Shown piece after piece: positions 37,901-49,900 of a stretch of DNA of 64,000 bases (its first letter is position 1; each line of letters starts with the position of its first letter). This stretch comes from Cheilinus undulatus (Eukaryota; Chordata; Actinopteri; Labriformes; Labridae), in assembly GCF_018320785.1 (NCBI RefSeq), contig NC_054878.1:44759429-44823428 (forward strand), in the 5' to 3' direction. A program made the position numbers and the translations under genes. The notes under the pieces were generated by a model. It saw only the letters and a program-made list of their open reading frames with translations, had not been told where the DNA came from and made no database searches.

Positions 37901-40900
37901 GTCACCATCAGCTTCGTAAGATCGAATGACATCTGGCGAGTCACTGAGCGTTGCATCTGACGACGCCGGTGTGTGTCCTAAAAGCACAAATCAACGAATC
38001 AGAAATCGATCAAAGTCAAAATACATAGAGTGTGCTTAGGGGACTGATTTTATTTTGTTTTTTTCTTAACTGGTGTCAAAATTGAATCAAATGTGACTAA
38101 ATGAATCGGTCAACAGACTGGAATTTGTATCAAGTGGAATAAAATAAAACACTGGGGCCCCCCGCTCTTCCCTTAAAAATGTCCAAATGGTATAGTCCAT
38201 TATTTGCAAAATAATGCAAGTAAATGTAATTTAACAATAGTAAAAATATTGCTCATGAATGGGGAAATTATGGTTCAAAAATACATTAAAATGCATAGTT
38301 TTTTTGTTAAAATGATGCAACATTTGTTGCTTGGCTAGCCCGCTGAGGGGGCCCTGTGTAATATTCTTCCTGGGGGCCCAGAAACCCTAACAACGCCCCT
38401 GACTTTAATAACAGAAACAGGAAGGAGCTGCAGATAAATAATCATACATGTGTACGTACACTTACCCTGCGGTTTAGCGTCGTCTTGCTGCCAAACTTGG
38501 TTAATTCTCCCAGACTGTGCTGAGATAACTTCCTGTCCAACTCCTCATGCCAGCCTGCTAACACAAAAACAGATTCATAAATTCAGATCATCATAAAATC
38601 TAGTTTACAGGTCATTCCTGTACATGAGCTGCAATCTTTTTGAACCTCCTAAAGGTTTAAACCATTCTCCTGTGTAATGATTTAAAATCCCTTTGGTAAA
38701 GTCTGTAACAGTCGGTTTCTGTGTGGCTGTGTTGCTCTTCTAGTACCATCCGTTTTTAGTGTATGGAGTTTGCACTTCTACTAGCTGTAATACAGTAGCT
38801 GAGCTCTCAGCCTGCAGCTATAGACAGACTCGGAGCTCATAAGTCGCTCTGCCCTTCTCTGCCTGTCACAGTGTTCTCTGTCAAACCCTCGCTCCACAGT
38901 TTACTTACTTAAAGACTCTGTAAAGTGATAATAAATCTGTATTTAGGTTTTTATAACAGATCACTGTTTTATGAACCCCCAGGTCAAATTTCAGCCACAG
39001 AAAACATCTCTAAGTTTATAAAATTAAGCTTTAAAATCATGAAAGATGAGGCCGTAAAATCTGCTCCAGGATGGTGAGGGCATGTCTGTAAAATGAGCTG
39101 TAGCCACACCCACTCACAGGAAATGCAATCCTCTCAGAGAAAAAAAAAATGCTACAACATGATTGGATGAAAAGTATGAAAGCACTCCAGCATTAGGCCC
39201 ACCCCTTGACCTTACATTGACCTTATGATCAGAACAGCTACCTGGCTCTGTGCCAGAGAAGAGACAAAGTCAGTTTTCTGTCTCAAATCTCTGTTATGAA
39301 GCTTTAAATCAGTGTTACTCAACCAAAGGGCCAAACTGTTAAAAAGTACCTTTGCAAGAGCCACAATCTAAATGGTGAAAAGTTTCAATAAAAATAAGTT
39401 AAAGCTGGCGAAATAGGTTGAAAAACCTGAAAAACAGCGGCCAAAAATGGATGAAAAGGGGTAAAAAAGGCAGAAAAAGGCAAAAACTGGGTGAAAAGTG
39501 ACAAGAACTGTGGAGAAAAAGTGGCCAAAAAAGGATGAGAGGTGACAAAAAAATGACTTACAGGTGGCCATAATGGTAAAAAAAAAAAAAAGTGGCAAAA
39601 AAATGAGTGAAAAGTGACTAAAATTGGCAAAAGCAGCAAAAAAGTGGGGAAAAATGGAAAAAGTGATATGTAATGGCAATAGACCCCTTAAATGGGCAAA
39701 AAAAATGCAATTTGTGAAAAGCATGGTTACCTTCTGTGTTGGCTGCATCCCCATTAGCAGGCGCAGCAGAACACATCTTCTTAGCGCTGGAGAGTCCTCG
39801 GCTGTTGAGGAAGACGGGCAGGTGGACGATGTTCCTCATGTAGTCGTGTCCATTGATGTTAGAGTCTCTCAGCACGCTGTTCAGGTTCTGGTTGATGGCC
39901 TTGATGATGATGTGAGGGTCGCTGGCGAAGATGGAGATGAACGGGCCTTTGGAGAACAGCACTCGCACCTGAGAGCACAAACACGTAGGTCAGTGACCCG
40001 ACAACAAACCTATGAACCGTTTACTGGATGGAAACATGCTGTGAGCCTGCTGTTGAGGATTTTTTTTTAATCTGTTGATGTCTTCTATCATTTTGGGGCT
40101 TATAATGTTCATATTGTGGCTTTTTAGATTAATATCCATGCCTTTTAATATTCATGTAGTGGCTTGTTGTTTTCATATTAAAGCTATCTGCATTCTCTCA
40201 GTGCCAATCAAGTGCTCACATTGTATCTTCAGTATGTGTCTGTTGGCTTTTTGCCTGCATTCATGGCTTTTCCATTTCTTATTTGTCTTTAGTATTTTTG
40301 TTGTGGCCATTTGCATTCATGCTGTAGTTGCTTTTGCTTGTTTTGTAGCTATTCTTATTCATGCTATGGCTTGTTGCACAACTTGTTGCAGTTTGCTCTT
40401 GTGTTTTGGCTTTTTTTTTGCTCATGCGGCTTTTCACCCCCACATCAGTGCTTTCTGCGCTCATATCATGGCTTTTTACTCTCAAGTTGTGGCCATTACC
40501 CCCATGTCAGTGTTTTTTTAACTCATTTTGTGGCTAACTACCCCCATTCGAGTTCAGTGCATGCACTAATTTGTTGATTTTCTTTTTTTTTTAGCGCTCA
40601 TGTTGTGGTTCCTTGCACTCATATTGCTGCTTTTGCACACGTTCGGGCTTTTTGCAATCATGATGTTGCTCCTTATACTCATGTTGTGACTCCTTGTACT
40701 TGTGTTGTAAGCACTAATTTTGTGACTTTTTGCGCTCATATTGTGGCTCCATGTACATATATCATGGCTGTTAGCACTCATTTTGTGGCTTTTTGTGCTA
40801 CTTTTGTGCCTTTTTGTGATAATGTTGTGGCTTTTTGTACTCGTTTTGAGCCTCCTTGCACTCATCTTATTGCTTTGCACTCATGTTGTGCCCTTTTGCA

Positions 40901-43900
40901 CTAATTTTGTGGCTTCTTGCATTCAAGTTGTGGCTACGCTAATTTTTTGTTTTTTTGTGCTCATGTTGTGGCAGTTGGCATGTTTTGACTTTGTACCTTC
41001 ATGTTGTAGCTGTTTGCGCTATTTTTTTTTTGGCTTTTTGCACTCGTGTTGTGGCATATTTCCCCCATGTCAGTACTATTCAAGCAAAATCAGTTTCTTC
41101 TTCCACTGTTGTAGTATTTTGCCTGTATGTTGTGGCTGTTTGCACTCAGGCTGTGGCTTCTTCCGCTCTAATGTAGCTTCTTGCACTAGTATTGTCTCCT
41201 TTTGCACACATGCTGTTGCTTTTTGCCTCGATGTGACTTTTTGCATCATGTCAGTGGTATTTATACATAATTTGCTGCTTTTCGCAAGAAGAAGAGAGAG
41301 ATAAAGACGAAGAGAGTCCCAGTTGTGTACAGCTGTTGTTGTAGCTGTTTGTGTAGTGGTTGCATAGTGTTGTATCGTCTCACCGTGTCGAGCATCTGCA
41401 GCACTTTGTCCTGTTCACAGGAGTCCAGACCGTCAATGACCACCGCCAGCCTTGTCTGATGCTGCGTGAAGCTATCAATTGTCTTCGCCATCCTCGCCAT
41501 CAGCTCCACCTCGTTCTTCAGCACCTGAGGGGTGACATCATCACATTGAGCTGTACCTACTGCCTTCAAAATAAGAGCCCCCTGCTGGTTTAGTCGGAGG
41601 ATTCAGTGGTACTGATTTCATTCTTTAATGTCAGTCAAAGGTGGTTTGATGGTTTCTACAATGAAAACGAGACAATGACAAGCTAAAAACACATAATTAA
41701 GGCAGTCAGGACGATATAACCACCAACAAAAGCTGTAAAACATTTCATCTTCATATCTCACCTTCATGAAGCCCTCGCTCTTCAGCTTGTTCATCCTGTT
41801 GGCGGCGCTGTGGAGCCTCTTCCTCTGCGAGTTCAGCACAGAGTCGGTCACCTGCCACCAGGTCCTTACATTCAGCAGCAGGGCCAGGCCCACCACGCTG
41901 CCGATGGCGATCAGCACGGCGTTTACCGTGCGGTTATCCCCGTCCACCTTAAAGACGGCAAGCAGCGCCATGCCGGTGAGCAGGCAGGAGAGTACGAAGA
42001 CAAAGAGTATGAATGATGGGACGCAGCACGTCTTCTTCCACTTCTTCTTTCCTGAGGACAGAGGCGGAGCTCAGTGAGTGATTGTTCACCTGTGTGTTTT
42101 TATAGTGTGTATTTGTGTGAGTGTGTTACCCTGCGTCTCCTCCGTCTTGAACACTCTGAACAGACGCGTGGCGAGGAAGCCAAACTCTCTCTCGCAGGCG
42201 TCAGAGAGAGTGGCGATCATCTCAGCCATTGACGTCTCTCCTCCTACGCTTGATAGCCTGTTGTAGTCGGTGAAGAGGAACCTGCAGGGATGCACGATGA
42301 CATCATCAGCGTATGTGCGATTTTAACCTTTAACCTCGTCAACCTGAATCCGTCCTTGCAGGTGACGCTGTTACCTGACAGGAAGTGCTCGGGTGCTCTG
42401 CTCTGGCAGCTCAGGCGGGTTTACAAACATCAGCTTCAGCAGCAGCTCCAGGTACCCGATGTGACGTGCTAAACGAGTGCTGATAAGCCACGCCCAGTTC
42501 CAGCTCTCACCCTCACGGCGCCCACCAAAGTACACCACCACTGAGCGGGGGAGAAAACTTTATTTAAACAACTGAAAAGGGAAAAGGATCCAACTTTATT
42601 CATTCAAAAAAGAGAGAACCAGTTGGTTTCTCACCAAAGAAGAGGTAAAGCAGAGCGAGCAGGCTGAGCGACACAGCCATGGCGAGCTTTGGGTCGACGG
42701 TGAAGCCGAGGACGACGGCGACAGAGCCACAGAGCAGCAGAGACAGAAAGACCACGAGCCAGGAGAACTGAAACAACGGCTCGATCTGCTGCCCAGCAAA
42801 TGTCTTCATCTCATCTGAGGAAATGGAGAAGGTGAGTTAGTGTGTAACGTTTGTGTGCGTCACAGTGTAAGCATCATCACGGTTCAACTCTGAAAGGATT
42901 TTAGTCCAAATTAAAGATACTGGTATCTGATAAAAACAGAAGTCCTGGGCCTCATTTACCAACATCTTCCAATATATGTTGTAAAACCTGACATTTTGAA
43001 ATCATTTGTACCTGCTCAAGCATGGATACCTGTGTGTGGAGATAGGTTTATTTTATTTTTTGTTTTTTATTTTTTTAAGATTTATTTTTGGGCATTTTTG
43101 TGCCTTTATTAGATGGAGGAGGACAGTGGATAGAGTCAGAAACAGGGTCAAGAGTGGGGGTGAGACATGCGGTGAAGGACCTCAGGCAAGATTCGAACCC
43201 GGGCCGCCTGCGTAGACGGGGAGTGCCTTTAACCACTAGGCCACCTGCTCCCCTGGAGATAGGCTTTTATTTTGAAAAAACTTGGTTTAAGTTGATGAAA
43301 ATGCAGTAAAATATAATTAAAATTACATTTCATTGTGTAGGCTTTGTTTCTTGGGGAAGTGGTTCCTTTAAATCTTTTTAAAAGCAGGTTGAAGATATTG
43401 GAGGAAGATCAATCAGGCTGTAGATGTTTGACTGATGACTTTCTGCTCCGTGACTCAAGAGTTGATCTGTGTTAAAAATGTATTTCTGTTTCGTCTGTAA
43501 CTCTGTTAAATGTGCTGCTGCCTGTTCCAGCCTAACGAACTTACTTAATATAATTTTTTTTTTTTCTAAGCATCCTCACTCTTTGACAATTTAAAATAAT
43601 AGATAAAATGTGATATCAGAAAAGTGCTGTCACATATCTGAAATGATCACAACCCTTGTGTTTGTGACTCACCCTCCAGCTTTTTGAGCAGGAAGGACTT
43701 CCCGCTGCCCCACTGAGCATACAGACCCACACAGATAGGCGGCTGCATGGTGGGCTCGCTGAGGATGTCGGCGAGGGCAGAGCTGTACAGATCATACCCC
43801 AGCATGTCCCCGTCTGTCTCTGTGGGGGATAGATGACCTGCAGGACACACAGCTGAGAGTTAGTCTGATTTTGCTTTGTCTATGTGTGTATTTCTTTGTG

Positions 43901-46900
43901 TTCATATGTGTTTTTTTTCATCATGTTTGTATGTGTTTTTATTGTTTATATGTGTAGTTCATCATATCTGCATATTTAAAGTTATGTGCTAGTGTAAACT
44001 CAACATACGCGCTCCAAAGATCTGCGTCAGGATGCTCTTCTGGTGGCTGCAGTCGATGTTGTATGGGGTCTCTCCCGCCTTATTGGGCCGGTAAAGCAGG
44101 CGGCCATCTTTGGGGTTTCTGAGGAGGAGCTCAGCCAGACGGCGGCTTCGCCCACGGATGGCAATGTGGAGAGGCGTGTCTCCTTTCTGTGAGAAAAAAC
44201 GGAGCAGAAAAGTAAGCAGACATTAAGAGGATAAGAATATTGATCTCTCCCTTGTAAAGATGGCAGAGGAGAGGCAAGAGTGCACTGTGTCAGACTAACA
44301 TCCTACCAAATATTCTGGTAAATATATGGTCAAAAATATCTCATTACATTTGTTTGAAGACAAAATCTGCTGACAAGTCAAAACAAACATCTTATTTTGA
44401 AGGATAAAAATTTAATAGGCCTGAATTTATTCTGATGGATAAAAAATCTGCAAATAAGGCAAGAAAAGGTACACATTAAGATCAATAAGATATTTTGTGC
44501 CATGCTAATATGCCGACTTAAATGCCAGATTTACGCAGGTAAGAGCTTCTCTATTGCAAAGGATCCAATAAAGAATTTGTGCTGATGAGATGAAGACGTG
44601 AAAGTGCACAGACTTTCCCGACCCAGTGCACTCAGCCTGTGTTTTGCCACAGTGGAACAGTGGAGCATCAGTGGTTTTGCACTTAGATCACATCACAAAT
44701 TGGACAAATTTTATGCTCATAAAAGACATAAAACAAGAAAAGAGACTGTAAACTTCTTCAATGAGCTGATTTATTTAAAGGTGTGATATTAATGCATGCT
44801 GCTCTGACGTTTGATATAACACTGCAAAATATAAAATGACATTTTAAACTCACCACTGCTCCTCTAATTCTTCAGCTCACTTTCAGTTGGACAATTTCTT
44901 TCAAACAAAATGATTTATCTCTTTCTTATAGGAGCTAAGAGGCACACATGGCAGCAGAGATATCTGGCTGCTAACGTGTTTCATTTTCACACATTTTATT
45001 CTAAAGTGACTAATGCTGGGTTCCTACTGGTTCCACAGAGCATTGTTGTTAAAAGTCTATTTTGGGATACACAGTAACGACTGACTGAGGTGAAAAAAGG
45101 AGAAACAAGAAGGAGAGCAGGGGAGAGAGAAATAGCGCTGATTTAACACTTGGTTTTATTTGGTGTTAAATAGCACCACTTTACTGCCTGTATCAGTTAG
45201 CACTAGGGGTGTAACAGTATTTGTATTCGTCCCGGTCCATCACGGTACGGCTGTCACAGTTCGGTGCGCGCAGTAATAAGACGAATATGTCTGAGTGAGT
45301 GTTAAAAAAAGTTGAGTTCTCACTTCAATCCAGGTGACGGCAACGAGCCTAAAAGCTGCCAGCAACCGTCATTTCAGAAGAAAGAGCAGTTACAAAAACA
45401 AAGGAAGAGTGATGGCGCATGTGGAGTTAGAAGAGCTGCCGGCTTCATTTAAATCACCGGTATAACAATGGTGCTCTGGCTCTGTGAGTCATATTAACTT
45501 TACCTTCAACTATCAGCCTCAGAGGAGTGAGAGAGGGACTCTGCAGCTGTGTCATAGGTAAAGTTATCCTCAGATTTCACATGGCTTTAACCTCTTTATC
45601 CTCCAAGATGTGCTGTGAAAAGTTCTTCCAAACTTTGTAATAGGTCTTATTAGTTAAAAAAGTAGTCCAGTGCTGAAGTCAATGTTGAAATCAGCAAAAA
45701 AGACGCTAATTTGCATACTTAAGCTAACTTGCGGTTGTGTGATGATGTGTTCAAGTTAGCTGGGCAATTTTAGTGTTTAAAGAATGGGTATAAATATGTC
45801 AATATATCAATGAAATAACCTGGTTATTAAAAAATATATTTATTTATTAATATTTTTAACCAATGAAAAACTTTTGGAGGGAGGTCAAAGCACTATTTAT
45901 TATTCAAATGTAATTTATTCAGCCTATTTATTTTAATACAATTTAATTAAAAAGTGAAATTAAATTATATTTATCTGCTTTAATCACCGTACTGGAAACA
46001 TAACAAACCGTGACTTAAAAACCGAGGTACATACCGAACCGACATTTACCGTTACACCTCTAGATAGCACTGGTCTTTGTGGCTTAAGTTTTATTTGTAA
46101 TGAGGCTGATTTGGATCTGAGTGGAGCAATTTCACATAGAATTTTGAATATTCCACCTCCTACTACTAGTTTACATAAATGTAAATGGGAAATGGCACTC
46201 TGGATCAGCCACAATTTAATTTGCCATTATAACAGCTGAAAGAAAAACAGAGCTGTTATTTAGTTGATGTGCTCCCAAGTATCTCAAAATGAGATAGTGA
46301 TTAGTTTCTAATTTAGTTTCATGAAGCTCAACAAAGCTCACAGTTTCAAAAGAAAACATCGATGTTTTTGTAGAAGTTGTTCTGCATTTTTTGATGGATT
46401 CCTAAATGTGTCTAATGAATCTGATGTAGATTCCTTAAAAGTTGGAGTATTTTTTAATGATACTGATCATTGAAATAACAAATATTTAGTATTTTTGTGT
46501 TTAAAACGTCTGATTAAAGCTATGGAAACGTTTGAAGAATGTTTATAACCAGCATGCATGGCACAATAACAAGTAAATCCATCAGTGAAACTTATGTTGA
46601 AGGGTAAAATCCAGCTTCCACTTCCTGTGGCGAACCGTTAACCTTTCTAAATGTTGTCACCTTGTCCACAGCCGAAACTTTGGCTCCTTTATCCAGCAGA
46701 AGCTCCACGATCTCGATGTTCCTCATCTTGGTCGCTTTGATCAGCGGCGTCTCTCCGTCCTGACGGGAAGCAGCACACTCAACGTCAAAGCTCTGACATC
46801 ACACCCAGGAGGGGGCGTGGCCTGTGTTGGGTGTGTGGAGGACTCACCTTGGTGCAGGTCTCAGTGTCGGGGTTACACTGCAGGATGTCTCTCACCATGG

Positions 46901-49900
46901 TGGCGTTTCCTTTTTCTACGGCCCAGTACAGCGCAGTTTTACTCTCCTGGGACACAAAGACATGAAAACGTCACAACACTGGCACCAACTGTCCACATTA
47001 AAGCTGGCAAACCTTTTCTGATGATTCACTGACTGTGTCATGGGAGAGACAGAGAAAAACACATGTTTAAGCTGTTCAATTCTTAGTGTTGAGATGTTTT
47101 CATTGTGAAAAAAACTGTTTTGTAGTATTAATTTAAAAACAGTGTTAAAAAACAAATAAGGGGTAAACCAACCCTTGAACTTTGTTTTATTTTTCTAAAA
47201 TCATTTTTTTTTTTTTTTAATTAGGCCTTTTTTAAGAGTTGTCAGGTAGCCTATTCTATATTTAAACAACTTAAAGCTGATTTAACTCACAAAACAAAAT
47301 AATTTACTATTATTGTGTTTTATTATAATTGTAGAATTATCCCCAGTCCATAAAATATTGATGTTTCAGTGTTTTTTTATGAACTAGACTGAAGTATTTT
47401 ACCAGTTAGGTTAAATTATAACCCTTTGTCAAACTGGACCTCTGAGAGTTATGATTTTAAACATGCGGTATAAAAAAAATTAATAAATCAGGTTTTTAAA
47501 AATTGACAATGCAATGCAAAGTACAGTAATATAGTTTGGTGGTACAGTTTCACAATCTCTAATATTTATAATTATCTCAGTTTTCCTGCTGTCGTCTTTT
47601 GATGTAAACATGAATTATTTTGAAGAGATGTAAAATAAAATTCCTGACCATGCACCGTCCAACTATTACTGTCCTAAGCTCTTTTTACCCTCCAGGCCCT
47701 TTGCATCACTCACATGACTGAAAGCTATAAATATTTATAAAACCAAAACATTATGACAGCCTAAAGTCCTACCTTATTAAAGATTGCAAGTTTATAATGT
47801 AAGGACTATTTTTACTGATAATAGCACCTTTTTGTGGACAGAAATAAAATAAAGTTTTAAAATGTGCATGAATACCTTATTTTAAGTTTCACAACCCTTG
47901 TTGTCCTGAACATCCTCACGCGCTCTCACCTGTCCTCTGATGTCGATGTCGGCGTATTTATGAAGCAAAGCTCTGACGATCTCCACGTGACCCCCCCTCA
48001 CTGCTCCGATCAGCACCGTATCCCCGCTCTGCAACACAAACAGACCCAAATATGAGGTTACTCTACATAATTATTAAGGAGTGGTAACACCAAGTTAACA
48101 TAATAAAAAAAAAAATAAAAAAAAGTAAAACATGGAGGCAGGTACATTTCAAAAAGCAACAACATTCATGTACACCAGTGGAGAGATTCTCCAAATTCAA
48201 GGCTTTAATTGGACTCCAAACTAACACATCTCTGAAGTTGTGCAGACAGAATGAAAAAACACTTAGAGAAATCATTTCATCTCACCCGGTCTGGGATGTT
48301 GACGTACGTCCCAGCGTCCAGCAGGTCCTGGACGATCTCGGTGTAGCCCTCCTTGGCGGCGATCATGAGCGCAGTGTTTCCGTCTTTGTCGGTCATGTTG
48401 ACGTTCGGGTTCCTCTTTAGCAGCTCCTTCACCACCTCAGTGTAGCCGCCACGCACCGCCACAATCAGAGCTGTCATCGAGTTCTGCACAGAGAAATATG
48501 CAGATTAATTTCAGAGGGATGCCTGATTCTTCATAAATGAAGAGGATTTTCTGTATTAATTATTTTTGTTTATTGTGTTAAAACGAGATAAAAGTGATGG
48601 ATAGGACCTTTACTGCAATAAAGAACAATACTGTGTTAATACTACAGTATTAATGGCAGCGATAGCACATTAAAGGCCAGCAGTGTTTTCTTAGTAATGG
48701 CTGTATATCATCACTGTAAGTCCATTACCGCCCCCTCCTGGTCGACATCGGCTCCATTCTCCAGCAGGTGCATCACACAGTCGAAGTGTCCCTTCCTGGC
48801 GGCCCAGATCAGCGGGGTGGTCCCATACTGTCATAAACATACACATGGAAATATTCACAACATGCACTTATGTAGTAACAGTTTATTTCTTTTTATTGGC
48901 ACTGTAGCAGCAGAAAGTCTCCCTGAGGTCTGCAGGAATAAATCTGAGAACTGTGTTTGTGTCTTAAAACCTTTCACAACATTGCTGCTGTTTAGTTTGT
49001 GTTGGATTGTATTGATCTGTTTCATACTTTTATGTTGTTTTCAATGCTCTGACTGTAATTCTTGTTCTGTTTTGCTGTTTAGTACATATTTGTTTTGTTT
49101 TGGTGTAGCAGTGCCTCACCTTGTCAGAACAGTTGACTTTGGCTCCGTTCTGCAGGAGTATTTTCACGATGTCGGCGTGTCCTCGACCCGCAGCCCAGAT
49201 GATCGGATACACGCTGTACTGCTGCAGACGCACAGAAGAGGCACAAACAGGCAGCAGATGTGAGTAAAACAAGATCCAAGACTTAGGATCCAAGATATTT
49301 GGCATCAGTGAGCTGCACTGAGTCGTATTTTGGGTGGAGCTTTAAGTTGTGATGATAATGACATTTGATTCTTTATCTTTACCTGCAGATTTCACATAGT
49401 CTGTGTCAAAAGTGTTTCATTCATGATGCAGTTTTGCTCTGATTAATGACAGCCTCACCCACCAGGGACTTTACTGAAGCGTAGTAGATCTGGTTCTCTA
49501 GCTCATGGTCTACTACTTTTCTCTGGAGCTCAGAAATACCTTCTCATACAACCACAGAGGAATGGACTCCTTACTATTGACGTCATGTTGGACTAATGGG
49601 CTGTTTAGGGACTACAGTGGTTTTTTTTTTCTATTTTGTTGTATTTTGTGTATTATGTCTACTTTTTACATTTTGTCTGGCCCCCTTCCAAACGCATCTG
49701 AAAGCTGATATGGGATGTCCTTTTCATATCTCTGTTCATGTTTTACCAGATTTTTTTTGTATTTTGATGAACAAAATAAAATAGATCAAATCATAAAAAT
49801 GTTAGAACAGTCCAGTAGTGTTGGGATTCAGGCATTAGTGTGTTACCTGTCCTTTAGTGTTGGGGTTCAGGCATTAGTGTGTTACCTGTCCTTTAGTGTG

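Noticed and set aside
40075..41304. Cysteine-rich plus-strand frames with 7-residue period
   Set aside because: They follow the 21-base array in intron 17 and have no conserved domain.
43180..43255. tRNA gene on the minus strand
   Set aside because: A- and B-box are present but the cloverleaf is altered and a SINE body follows; it is a SINE head.
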